A DNA stretch of 58,312 bases from a virus, in IMG/VR virus record IMGVR_UViG_3300017706_001678, positions 1 through 58,312 of that record; one strand, written 5' to 3'. The stretch's first letter is position 1. Each line of letters starts with the position of its first letter. Positions 15,986-24,110 of the stretch are shown one piece after another. The translations under genes were made by a program, and so were the position numbers. The notes under the pieces are model-generated. The model saw only the letters and a program-made list of their open reading frames with translations. It did no database searches and was not told the origin of the DNA.

Positions 15986-16772
15986 TACTGATGCTAATGG
16001 TACATGCTACGGTCATTGTGGAGATACGTTCAGAGAACTAGTTGATATATGGGAAGAACTTGGTCTATGTGAAGTGCAAGATAGTCCAGACTGTTTTTGT
16101 TGGGTAGAAGAGTGTGGTGATGTATTACTATACGATTTTCCCAGATTAGATGATCGACATATTCCCAAATTCCGTCATGGTATTTTTGGTAATACTGTCC
16201 CAATGCATCCAAATTGTCATCCTTGGATCTTTTGGGCTAGAAGTCCTCGTCGCCTAATGGAAGCAAGAAAGACTCCGTTGTTGGGTTATGTGGATCGGGA
16301 CATAGAATCTATCTTCTTGGGTAAGATTGAAAATGGTGTTCAGAATCAGAATAGAAAAAGCAAAGACTGGGAACGAGCAGGTATAGAACTTTTTCATTGT
16401 CCTGTTGACAAGCCGGGACCAAACCACTACCCATTTACAAAAGAAGAGTACCTAGAAAAACTACGACACTCGAAGTTTGGACTATGCCTTGCTGGGTATG
16501 GTCCCAAGTGCAATCGGGAGATCGAACTTCTTGGTATGGGTGTCGTCCCACTCTTTGCTACTGAAGTTGATAATACATACCATGAACCAATGAAAGAAGG
16601 AGTTCATTTCCTTCGTGTGGATTATCCCAGTCAAGTCAAACCACTAATCGATTCAGTCAGTGAGAGTCAGTGGCAAGACATGCACGATGCGGGACAGGAC
16701 TGGTATAATAGGAACGCATCACCAGAGGGTGCTTTTAATGTGACTAAAACTATTGTGGAAAACTTAGGATGA
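15966..16772 (+). CDS. Exostosin-like glycosyltransferase (GT47-type)
   Basis: The protein has 268 aa. The segment SKFGLCLAGYGPKCNREIEL (about 169-188), followed by LGMGVVPLF, matches the exostosin (GT47) donor-site pattern F-x-L-C-P-x-G-x-x-x-x-S-x-R-x-x-E-x-x-x-x-G-x-x-P-V-x. The protein is Trp- and Cys-rich. It overlaps the previous gene by 20 nt in another frame. Exostosin-type enzymes add sugars to surface polysaccharides; the donor is unknown. Confidence 0.75.
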   Translation: MKILKGNTDANGTCYGHCGDTFRELVDIWEELGLCEVQDSPDCFCWVEECGDVLLYDFPRLDDRHIPKFRHGIFGNTVPMHPNCHPWIFWARSPRRLMEARKTPLLGYVDRDIESIFLGKIENGVQNQNRKSKDWERAGIELFHCPVDKPGPNHYPFTKEEYLEKLRHSKFGLCLAGYGPKCNREIELLGMGVVPLFATEVDNTYHEPMKEGVHFLRVDYPSQVKPLIDSVSESQWQDMHDAGQDWYNRNASPEGAFNVTKTIVENLG

Positions 16773-16774
16773 AA

Positions 16775-16802
16775 TTGAAGATCTAAATGAAGAAAGTATA
16801 CT
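16775..16802 (+). promoter_or_regulatory. Sigma70-type promoter inside the sugar cassette
   Basis: TTGAAG (16775-16780), 16-bp spacer, TATACT (16797-16802), in the 51-bp gap before the gene at 16824. The same -35 hexamer is used before gp43. A TTAAATA element (16813-16819) follows but is too close to the ATG to be a clear late promoter. Confidence 0.45.
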
Positions 16803-16823
16803 ATACGTGGAGTTAAATAGGTA

Positions 16824-17486
16824 ATGAAAATTTGTAGTATTATAACAGGCGTAATTAGACCTAATGTGGATCGTGTTTTTGAAAATATCAAAACCACTCT
16901 GTCAACCCTATCTGATTATAATTGTACACATTATGCCCTCACATATGAAACTGAAGAATATAAAAAACTCAAAACTCTCATAGACAACAGTGACTTAAAC
17001 ATAGAACTGATTTCTATCGATCCCATACTGGAAACTATAGGAAACTATAATGGTAATAATTATAGGATGTTTCGTTGTATTGAGATCCTGTGTAAACATG
17101 TGGATATAACAGAGGGTTTAGATTCGTTTGATTGTATTATTAGGCATCGAATTGACTGTGAGTTAAATAGTATAGAAATACCAAGTATTATGGAACATAA
17201 CACTTGGTATGCACCGGATTTACCTTGGGGTATATTTGACAATATTGGTATTACTTCCCCTGATATCTTTAGAAAAATTTTCACAACGCAGGAAAAGACG
17301 TTCCTAGAAAAAAATCCACATGATACTTTAGATGCTAGTATTGGAGACGTTGGTGTTATTAAAAAACCCTTCAACTTCAAAAAAACTTTATATCAAAGTA
17401 ATGATGAATTTGTAATGGGAGTACGTCAGTGGTCAAGAAAAAATAGAGTTTTTGAATACGATGGGAAATGGGTGAGCATTCATTGA
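16824..17486 (+). CDS. Putative LPS/glycan biosynthesis protein (WavE-like)
   Basis: The protein has 220 aa. MKICSIITGVIRPNVDRVFENI at the start, CIIRHRIDCEL in the middle (about 104-114) and a C-terminal FVMGVRQWSRK stretch resemble the WavE-type LPS biosynthesis proteins, in which an IR-x-R-x-D element and a final F-G-x motif are conserved. Similarity is judged by eye only, and a generic GT-A-like role is the safe reading. The 3' end overlaps the kinase-aldolase gene by 19 nt. Confidence 0.6.
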   Translation: MKICSIITGVIRPNVDRVFENIKTTLSTLSDYNCTHYALTYETEEYKKLKTLIDNSDLNIELISIDPILETIGNYNGNNYRMFRCIEILCKHVDITEGLDSFDCIIRHRIDCELNSIEIPSIMEHNTWYAPDLPWGIFDNIGITSPDIFRKIFTTQEKTFLEKNPHDTLDASIGDVGVIKKPFNFKKTLYQSNDEFVMGVRQWSRKNRVFEYDGKWVSIH

Positions 17487-18871
17487 ATACGATAGTAACA
17501 CTCTCTGGTAGCTCTGGTGTTGGAAAAACAACTTTGTCCGAATTGATTTCTTTAGTGATTGGTCCAGACAAAGTTGTAAATCTGTGTGGTGATGATTTAC
17601 ATTTGTGGGAAAGAAACGATGAAAACTGGAAGAATACAACACATTTAAATCCCGAGTCTAATAATATCGAAGGTGGATATCAAGATTTGATTTCTCTGTC
17701 AAACAACAACCCAATAAAACGGTGTAGGTATAACCATGATACTGGAAAGTTTGATCCTCCAGAGTTAATTGAACCAAAATCATATATTGTTTATGAGGGA
17801 CTTCATGCCTTGTTTGGTGATGTGAATGAAATATCGGATATAAAAATTTTTGTTGAAACTGACAAGGGACTCAAACGTCAGTGGAAAATGAACCGCGATA
17901 CACAAAAAAGAGGATATACCGTTGAACAGGTTAAAGATACCTTGGATAGAAGAGAAAAAGATGAACTATTATACATTCAACCTCAAAAAGAAAATGCTGA
18001 TGCCGTAGTTAGGTTCGAAGAGAAAAAAGACAGAACAGTTCATCTAGAATATACTGCACAAACGGATAAGTCATTGAAACTACTTGAACGGGTTAAGAGA
18101 TTGTACGATATGCACAGAGAATTTCTTTCGTTGTGTAAGAAGACTTCTTTTGAATATGACCTCGTTCAACATGGTGGTGGTAATGTTTCTTATAAGTTCG
18201 AGGATAAAATTATCATAACATCATCCGGCAGAGACATGAGTGAGGTTCTTATGCTTGATGGTTTTAGTGCATGTGATTCTGATGGTTATTCTATTGACGA
18301 GAGTCGGGAACGACCATCTATGGAAGTAAAATTACATACCAAGATTAAGTGGCCTGTTGTCTTCCATACCCATCCGATTTATTTGAATACTATACTTTGT
18401 TCCGAACAATCCGAGGAAATTATTTCAAAAATTCTTAAAGAGTATGATTACGACTATGTTCCATATGTTACTCCGGGTGAATCCTTGTCAAATATTTTTG
18501 ACATTTTTTTGATGTTGGGTAAAATTAGTCAAGAAAATAAAATTATATTACTAGAAAATCATGGACTCATTTGTAGTGGTTCATCTTTTATTGAAGTATT
18601 TGATAACTCTCTTCGTGTGAATCAGTTGTGCAAAGAGTGGTTAATTAAAAATTCAAAGGCATTCAAAACTTTTTCGAAAGTAGAATTCGACAAACCAGTT
18701 GGTTTTCTGTTTCCTGATGCGGTCATCCTCAAAGACAAGATGCAAAATTTAAACCAGTACATGACATACATACAAGGTGATGTTGGACTAACTCCAAGAT
18801 TTTTATGTGACAATGAAGTTGAGAAACTATTAAGTATGGAAGAAGAAAAATACAGGATGGGTGTACTATGA
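17468..18871 (+). CDS. Fusion of P-loop kinase (uridine kinase/PRK-like) and class II aldolase (FucA/AraD-like)
   Basis: The protein has 467 aa. Residues 1-200 are a nucleoside/sugar kinase: Walker A GSSGVGKT (14-21), GDDLHLWER, YNHDTGKFDPP and IVYEGLHALF, the order seen in uridine kinase/phosphoribulokinase. Residues about 207-440 are a class II aldolase: HGGGNVSYKF and IIITSSGRDMSEV match G-N-(I/V)-S and (T/S)-P-S-G. Zinc ligands H300 and H302 occur in FHTHP, and H365 in ENHGLI. Both active sites look intact, so one chain could phosphorylate a substrate and cleave or epimerise a phospho-sugar. TTG 17483 with a GGTGAG site is an alternative start and does not affect the domains. The next gene overlaps by 4 bp. 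Confidence 0.82.
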   Translation: MGEHSLNTIVTLSGSSGVGKTTLSELISLVIGPDKVVNLCGDDLHLWERNDENWKNTTHLNPESNNIEGGYQDLISLSNNNPIKRCRYNHDTGKFDPPELIEPKSYIVYEGLHALFGDVNEISDIKIFVETDKGLKRQWKMNRDTQKRGYTVEQVKDTLDRREKDELLYIQPQKENADAVVRFEEKKDRTVHLEYTAQTDKSLKLLERVKRLYDMHREFLSLCKKTSFEYDLVQHGGGNVSYKFEDKIIITSSGRDMSEVLMLDGFSACDSDGYSIDESRERPSMEVKLHTKIKWPVVFHTHPIYLNTILCSEQSEEIISKILKEYDYDYVPYVTPGESLSNIFDIFLMLGKISQENKIILLENHGLICSGSSFIEVFDNSLRVNQLCKEWLIKNSKAFKTFSKVEFDKPVGFLFPDAVILKDKMQNLNQYMTYIQGDVGLTPRFLCDNEVEKLLSMEEEKYRMGVL

Positions 18872-19695
18872 AAATTATCATACCAATGGCTGGATCTGGA
18901 CAGAGATTTATCGACAAGGGTTATTCTGATCCCAAACCTTTGATTAAGGTAAATGGGAAGATGATTATAGAATACATTCTTGAAATGTTTTCCCCGACTG
19001 ATGATTATGTTTTTGTGTGTAACGACGATCACCTCGAAAATACAAACATGCGAGAAGTGTTAATTGGTCTTGTTCCTGATGCAAAAATCGTTTCTATGCC
19101 TCCTCATAAATTGGGGCCTGTTTATAGTGTGAAACAGGTATATGATCATATAGAGGATGATGAAGAGGTTATAGTTTCATATTGTGATAACCCATACCTG
19201 TGGGACAGAAACGATTTTATACGACACATTAAGAATAATGAACTGGATGGATGTGTGATTTCTCACAGTGGGTTCCACCCTCACAGTTTAAATCACACCA
19301 AGATGGCTTTTATGAAAACCAAAGATGGATTGGTACGAGAAATAAAAGAGAAAGAGTGTTACACCGATGATCCCATGAACGAACACGCATCAACGGGAAC
19401 TTATTATTTTTCTAAAGGGAAGGATATAAAGAAGTATTTTGACCTTGCAATAGAAGAGAATGTTAGTTATAATGGTGAATATTACGTTACGCTCGTTTAT
19501 AATCTTTTCGTTAGAGATGGTTTGCGGGTTGGATATTATGATACCCCATTTGCAACTGTAATGGGAACACCGGAAGAAGTAGAAAATTTTGAGTCATGGG
19601 TAAGTATTTTGACCAAGGGACAAGTGAACTCAGAGGAAGACCTAGTAAAGTGTTATCGTTACTGGAAAGAATACCATGCAAGTGATCTTTGTTGA
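18868..19695 (+). CDS. Sugar-phosphate nucleotidyltransferase
   Basis: The protein has 275 aa. The N-terminal IIPMAGSGQRF motif (about 4-14), followed by DPKPLIKVNGKMII, is the NTP-binding loop and PKPL(I/L) element of RmlA/GlmU-type NTP transferases. VSYCDNPYLWDR gives the metal-binding aspartate, and NGEYYVTLVYN the sugar-binding region. It forms NDP-activated precursors for capsule or LPS. The next gene starts inside it with a 20-nt overlap. It is a distant paralogue of the gene at 20393. Confidence 0.88.
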   Translation: MKIIIPMAGSGQRFIDKGYSDPKPLIKVNGKMIIEYILEMFSPTDDYVFVCNDDHLENTNMREVLIGLVPDAKIVSMPPHKLGPVYSVKQVYDHIEDDEEVIVSYCDNPYLWDRNDFIRHIKNNELDGCVISHSGFHPHSLNHTKMAFMKTKDGLVREIKEKECYTDDPMNEHASTGTYYFSKGKDIKKYFDLAIEENVSYNGEYYVTLVYNLFVRDGLRVGYYDTPFATVMGTPEEVENFESWVSILTKGQVNSEEDLVKCYRYWKEYHASDLC

Positions 19696-19975
19696 CATTG
19701 ATGAAACCATCTGTGATACGCCAGATAATCCGAGAGACTACCACAGATCCGTTCCACGGAAAAAAATAATAGAGAAGATCAATCATCTATTCGACGAGGG
19801 TAACCGAATAGTTTATTGGACAGCTAGGGGAAGTAGAAGTGGAATTGATTGGTTCGATCATACAGAGAAACAGTTAAAAAGTTGGGGCGTTAAGTATCAT
19901 CAACTGAGATGTGATAAACCGTATTACGATATTTTTTATGATGACAAAACAAAAAATAAAATTGATATCCCATAG
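19676..19975 (+). CDS. Minimal HAD-family phosphatase
   Basis: The protein has 99 aa, a capless HAD. Motif I is FVDIDETIC (DxDxT, nucleophile D7). YWTARGS serves as motif II (Thr), a Lys in the HTEKQLKSWG helix is likely motif III, and YYDIFYDDKT motif IV. Such very short HADs are frequent in capsule loci, where they dephosphorylate small phospho-polyol or phospho-amino-alcohol intermediates (established for some Campylobacter enzymes; substrate here unknown). It overlaps both neighbours. Confidence 0.8.
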   Translation: MQVIFVDIDETICDTPDNPRDYHRSVPRKKIIEKINHLFDEGNRIVYWTARGSRSGIDWFDHTEKQLKSWGVKYHQLRCDKPYYDIFYDDKTKNKIDIP

Positions 19976-20396
19976 AGGAAATTTGAACGGAGTTAATCCG
20001 GATAGAGAAAATTCTCCATCATATATTCAGGAGGCAATAACTGCTGGATATGATGTTGAGATTGATGTTCATTGGTGGAACAGTGGTATTTGGTTGGGAC
20101 ACGATAAACCGGATTGGGAGATTCCCCTGTCATTTTTAGAAGACATAAAGGACCGTGTGTGGATTCATTGTAAGAATTTTCAAGCGTTTAGTCATCTACT
20201 CAACACAGACTTTAGGATATTCTTTCATGAAAATGAAAGATATGCTATGATAAATAACGGGTTAATATGGGCCCACGATCTAGATATGATAAATGAAAAG
20301 TGCATAATACCACTCCTATCGAAAGAACAAGTACTGGGTTGGGAAGAAACAAAAGTCTATGGAGTTTGTTCTGATTATGTGGAGTTGTTCAAATGA
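19938..20396 (+). CDS. GDPD-like (glycerophosphodiester phosphodiesterase fold) protein
   Basis: The protein has 152 aa from the ATG at 19938; ATG 19941 is equally possible and neither has a Shine-Dalgarno site. ISHRGNLNG followed by ENSPSYIQEAITAGYDVEIDV matches the GDPD core H-R-G-x-x-x-x-x-E-N-(S/T)-x-x-A-(F/I) and the E-x-D metal pair. The usual GDPD has about 250 aa, so the barrel is shortened. Role inference: processing of a phosphodiester-linked polyol in the cassette. It starts 38 nt inside the HAD gene, suggesting translational coupling. Confidence 0.72.
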   Translation: MMTKQKIKLISHRGNLNGVNPDRENSPSYIQEAITAGYDVEIDVHWWNSGIWLGHDKPDWEIPLSFLEDIKDRVWIHCKNFQAFSHLLNTDFRIFFHENERYAMINNGLIWAHDLDMINEKCIIPLLSKEQVLGWEETKVYGVCSDYVELFK

Positions 20397-21130
20397 TAAA
20401 TCTAATAACTTTAGCAGGTGAAGGTTCTAGGTTCTCTGATGCTGGTGTAGAAACACCAAAACCTTTAATTGAAGTTAACGGCAAACCCATGATTATAGAA
20501 GCCGTTTCTTGTCTTCCAGAAGCAGACTGCCATGTCTTTGTCTGTAGAACAGAACACATAGAAGAACATTCTATAGACGAAATTATAAAGGACTATTATC
20601 CAGAATCAGAGTTTGTTGTTTTAGACAAAACAACTATGGGACAAGCTTGTACGGCTGAAATTGGCATTTTACAATCGTCAATACATGAAGACGATTCAAT
20701 CACGATAAGTTGTTGCGACTATGGTTTAGAGTGGTCTAATGAAAAGTACGAGAGTGTGAAGAAAGGTTCTGATGTTGTTGTCTGGTCAACCATAAACAAC
20801 GCTGCGTTTTCCAACAATCCAAGTTCTTATAGTTGGTTGGAAACATCGGGCGATAGGTTAACAAAAACACATGTAAAACAAAATTTTTTCGATGATCCCT
20901 TTAACAATCGTGCCATAGTGGGTACTTTTTTCTTCAAACGGGCCGGTGATTTTTTAGATGGGGTGTCTAGGATATACAGGGATGTTATCAAGAGTAATGG
21001 TGAATATTACATTGATAATATTTTTAATAGTATAGGTCATCTAGATGTGAGTATATTTGATGTTGATGAGTATCATTGCTGGGGAACTCCAGAGGATTTG
21101 TTGAATTATGAAAATAGATTATTGGGATAA
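20393..21130 (+). CDS. Second sugar-phosphate nucleotidyltransferase
   Basis: The protein has 245 aa. It opens with LITLAGEGSRFSDAG and TPKPLIEVNGKPMII, the NTP transferase loop and PKPLI element, then SCCDYGLEW with the metal-binding Asp and NGEYYIDNIFN near the C-terminus. Its layout mirrors the 18868 gene (same CDN/CDY and NGEYY elements), so they are diverged paralogues that probably activate different substrates. It overlaps the previous gene by 4 bp and the next by 23. Confidence 0.87.
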   Translation: MINLITLAGEGSRFSDAGVETPKPLIEVNGKPMIIEAVSCLPEADCHVFVCRTEHIEEHSIDEIIKDYYPESEFVVLDKTTMGQACTAEIGILQSSIHEDDSITISCCDYGLEWSNEKYESVKKGSDVVVWSTINNAAFSNNPSSYSWLETSGDRLTKTHVKQNFFDDPFNNRAIVGTFFFKRAGDFLDGVSRIYRDVIKSNGEYYIDNIFNSIGHLDVSIFDVDEYHCWGTPEDLLNYENRLLG

Positions 21131-22205
21131 AAGCCAATCTGGATCCATAAGAACTGTTTCCGAAAAAAGAAACATAAAGATTGGTGAGTTTAGAGATTGT
21201 ACAGTGGAGGGTTTTTCTTTAAATTACCCCCAACCGTTATTGCACACCAACGATGAACTTTTACTTCCCACTATAGAAAAATTTATGTCTTTGGGTAGGG
21301 GAACCGTCTATGAAGACACAATGGAATATGAAACATCCGAAAAAAGACTTTGGGATGTTAGATCGATTACAACACCGGTTTTTTACTTTGTGTACAATTG
21401 TGCTAATTATTTTCACTGGTTGTATGATACGGTTCCTTACTTATACTCTTACTTCGATCTTAAAAAACAAATTCCAAATTTGAAATTGTTAATTAGTCCC
21501 CCCGAAGGAAAAGATGATCTATATCCATTTGTATATGAAACTCTAGAACTATTAGGTATAGCAAAAAATGATTTAGTTTTTTTGAGAGATGATGTGTCTT
21601 ACTTTAGAGTTTTTGTTGGCTCCTCTTTAACTCACAATAGAATGTCTCTGGATCCACCGCATCCTGCTTTATACGAAATACTAGATTCGATGGAGGGAAC
21701 TAGATCCGATGTGAAGAAAGTCTATGTTTCAAGAAGAACATGGACAAAGAAAAGGAATGAAAATATCGGAACTGATTATACACAACAGAGGAAATGTGTT
21801 AACGAAGATGAAGTAGCGGAATTTTTTATTCATAACGGATTCGAAGAAGTTTTCACTGAAGACTTGTGTATGGAAGATAAAATTGGATTGTTTCGTAATG
21901 CAGATTTTGTAGCAGGACCGATTGGTGGTGGGATGTCAAATGCTCTATTTTGTAGACCGGATTGTATGGTGTTGTCGATAAACAGCCCTGAGTTCTTTGA
22001 TGTTAATAGAAGGTTGGAGTTTGCCATGAACAGGACCGACTTGATTCATTTCAATGAAACAGAATTTGTAGACAGAAAAGAAGAAGTAGAGACACACAAA
22101 AATGCTCTTTCGATATTTGGGGGTATAAATTCCAGCTGGAAAGTAGATATAAATAAACTGAAAGAACTGATTGAAGTTCAAATGAAAGATTATAGGAGTA
22201 GATAA
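21108..22205 (+). CDS. GT61-family glycosyltransferase (DUF563)
   Basis: The protein has 365 aa. Family landmarks in order are NYFHWLYDTVPYLYS (about 95-109), KVYVSRRTW, CMEDKIGLFRNADFVAGPIG and GGMSNALFCRP. These are the capsular-polysaccharide/GT61 (DUF563) signature, with GPHGAG replaced by GPIGGG. It transfers a sugar to a surface glycan; donor unknown. The start lies 23 nt inside the previous gene, and its TAA overlaps the next ATG. Confidence 0.82.
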   Translation: MKIDYWDKSQSGSIRTVSEKRNIKIGEFRDCTVEGFSLNYPQPLLHTNDELLLPTIEKFMSLGRGTVYEDTMEYETSEKRLWDVRSITTPVFYFVYNCANYFHWLYDTVPYLYSYFDLKKQIPNLKLLISPPEGKDDLYPFVYETLELLGIAKNDLVFLRDDVSYFRVFVGSSLTHNRMSLDPPHPALYEILDSMEGTRSDVKKVYVSRRTWTKKRNENIGTDYTQQRKCVNEDEVAEFFIHNGFEEVFTEDLCMEDKIGLFRNADFVAGPIGGGMSNALFCRPDCMVLSINSPEFFDVNRRLEFAMNRTDLIHFNETEFVDRKEEVETHKNALSIFGGINSSWKVDINKLKELIEVQMKDYRSR

Positions 22206-23494
22206 TGAATGACCGGCCTAAAGTTACCTTGTGTATGATCGTGAAAGATGAAACTCATATTATAGAACAATGTCTTCGTTCTATTGCAAAATACGTTGAT
22301 CGATATGATATTACCGATACTGGTTCCACTGATGGAACACAGGATCTTATCAAGAAGACTATGGAAGAACTAAAAGTTCCCGGTGAGGTCCATCAATCAG
22401 ACTGGAAAGGATTTGGTGATCATAACGGTAAAATGGGTTCTAGGTCAGAATCTTTAATAAATGCAAAAAAATCTGATGCCGAATATGCATGGGTTATTGA
22501 TGCAGACGATTATGTAGAAGGTAATTTTCAGTATCCAGAAACGATGGACGCAGATTGTTATTCTCTGTGTATCGGTCGTGGTGATTTTACTTGGTGGAGA
22601 AACCAAATATTTAAACTTTCTGTTGATTGGAAATACAAAGGAATTCTTCATGAATATGCAACAACTGATAGCAAACCCAGAGAAGAAATTAATGCTGGAA
22701 AACTAGGTGGTGAGTATAAAGTAATTGCAAGAACTGAAGGTAATCGTAACGTTGGTATTACACCAGTAGACAAGTATAAAAGAGATGCAGAAGTTCTCGA
22801 ACAGGCGATCTTAGACGAACCAACAAACGACAGATATCACTTTTACTTAGCACAATCATATTTTGATTCTCAGCAATTTGAAAAGTCTCTCGTTGCATAT
22901 GAAAAACGAGTAGAACTGGGTGGTTGGCCAGAAGAAGTTTATTATTCTAAACTTCGATGTGGTATTCTAAAGGGTTTGATGAATAAACCACTGGCAGAAA
23001 CAGCTGCTGCATTTGTCGATGCTTTTAATTATAGACCCATTAGAGCAGAACCCCTGTGGTTCTTATCTAGAATGTATAGAATGAATGAAATGCCTGCTGC
23101 TGCTTACATGTATGCTAGAATGGGATTGGATATACAATATCCACAACAAGATATTTTGTTTATTCAGGATGATGTTTATAAATGGGGCATCTTAGACGAA
23201 GTTGCTGCAACTGCATTTTATGCAAACCAACCACAAGTTGGATATCAAGCGAGTAAGATTCTACTTGAAAACAATCTTATTCCTGTTTTACATAAACAAA
23301 GAGTTCTTCAGAACTTTAGATCATATGAGCAGGTTATGAAACAAATAGAAGAACAGCAAAAGAACTCTAATTTAAATGATGCTAGTGTGGCACCTCATGT
23401 TGGTAAACAAAAAAAAGAACCAAATAGAAATAAACAGTCAACTAAAGTAAAAGAAAAGACTGGTTATAAAAAGAGACAAAAACAAAAAGCATAA
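22205..23494 (+). CDS. GT2 glycosyltransferase with TPR-like domain and basic tail
   Basis: The protein has 429 aa. Residues 1-170 are a GT-A transferase: LCMIVKDETHIIEQCLRSI, TDTGSTDGTQ and the VIDADDYVEG motif (DxD). Residues about 195-350 are helical repeats of TPR type (DRYHFYLAQSYFDSQQFEKS). The last about 50 residues are disordered and Lys/Gln-rich (KKEPNRNKQSTKVKEK), perhaps an anchor. The protein resembles the GT2-TPR enzymes of phages and giant viruses. Codons and spacing are like those of its neighbours. The stop codon TAA is embedded in a late promoter motif for the fibre island. Confidence 0.85.
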   Translation: MNDRPKVTLCMIVKDETHIIEQCLRSIAKYVDRYDITDTGSTDGTQDLIKKTMEELKVPGEVHQSDWKGFGDHNGKMGSRSESLINAKKSDAEYAWVIDADDYVEGNFQYPETMDADCYSLCIGRGDFTWWRNQIFKLSVDWKYKGILHEYATTDSKPREEINAGKLGGEYKVIARTEGNRNVGITPVDKYKRDAEVLEQAILDEPTNDRYHFYLAQSYFDSQQFEKSLVAYEKRVELGGWPEEVYYSKLRCGILKGLMNKPLAETAAAFVDAFNYRPIRAEPLWFLSRMYRMNEMPAAAYMYARMGLDIQYPQQDILFIQDDVYKWGILDEVAATAFYANQPQVGYQASKILLENNLIPVLHKQRVLQNFRSYEQVMKQIEEQQKNSNLNDASVAPHVGKQKKEPNRNKQSTKVKEKTGYKKRQKQKA

Positions 23495-23497
23495 ATA
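23490..23497 (+). promoter_or_regulatory. Late promoter motif CATAAATA opening fibre island 1
   Basis: CATAAATA differs from T4 TATAAATA only in its first base and matches the NATAAATA form reported for cyanophage late promoters. It spans the stop of the upstream glycosyltransferase and lies 31 nt before the first fibre gene. Confidence 0.65.
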
Positions 23498-23528
23498 ATA
23501 GGTATGCATTATATGGATATACTTATTA

Positions 23529-24110
23529 ATGACTAATGAAATTAATTTTCCTGCAATAAATGGAGTTGATGGTTTATCATGTGATACCTATCCTTTTGGG
23601 TGGACATCTGGTTGTAGTCATTCAGATGGAGTAAATAAAGGATTTACACAGGAATGGTTTTTTGATGGTAGACTTGGTGCTTGGGTTTCTGATACAAGAG
23701 TTCAAAAAGAATATCCTAGCGTTAACATATTAGGTCAGGGTTTGGCATCTGTTGGACTTACATATGATGCACATCTCAGTATTTCTGATATTCATTTTAT
23801 TGGATTTGCTGATGGGGCACCGTCGTCTTTTTCTACTACGATTAGATTTTTAGATCCACCGACATTAAACTCTTTTGCGGAAGTAACATTAATTGTTGAT
23901 AATCCGAATGCCCCAACAGAATTAAATGTTGTCGGTCTCAATAGTAGTGGAGTTACCGGAACTGTACATATGGATAGAACAATAACCAGTGATACTGCGG
24001 ATGGTCTTACTGGTGGGATCCATATGTGGAAGATATGGAGCATTGATGGTGGTACTAACTATTATATGTACCGAGCAAACGGATTTGGACGATTTTGGGA
24101 TGATTCATAA
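23529..24110 (+). CDS. Fibre-associated structural protein with INFPAxNG module
   Basis: The protein has 193 aa. The first about 55 residues (EINFPAINGVDGLSCDTYPF, TSGC, then GFTQEWFFDGRLGAWVS) are nearly the same as the start of the protein at 52227. They belong to the common phage virion pattern of a short strand, a Gly/Asn turn and a final W-x-W-(D/N)-G-x-x-W. The remainder is beta-rich without recognised family. It is the first gene behind a late promoter and overlaps the collagen-like fibre by 1 bp, so a tail fibre role is likely. Confidence 0.7.
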   Translation: MTNEINFPAINGVDGLSCDTYPFGWTSGCSHSDGVNKGFTQEWFFDGRLGAWVSDTRVQKEYPSVNILGQGLASVGLTYDAHLSISDIHFIGFADGAPSSFSTTIRFLDPPTLNSFAEVTLIVDNPNAPTELNVVGLNSSGVTGTVHMDRTITSDTADGLTGGIHMWKIWSIDGGTNYYMYRANGFGRFWDDS

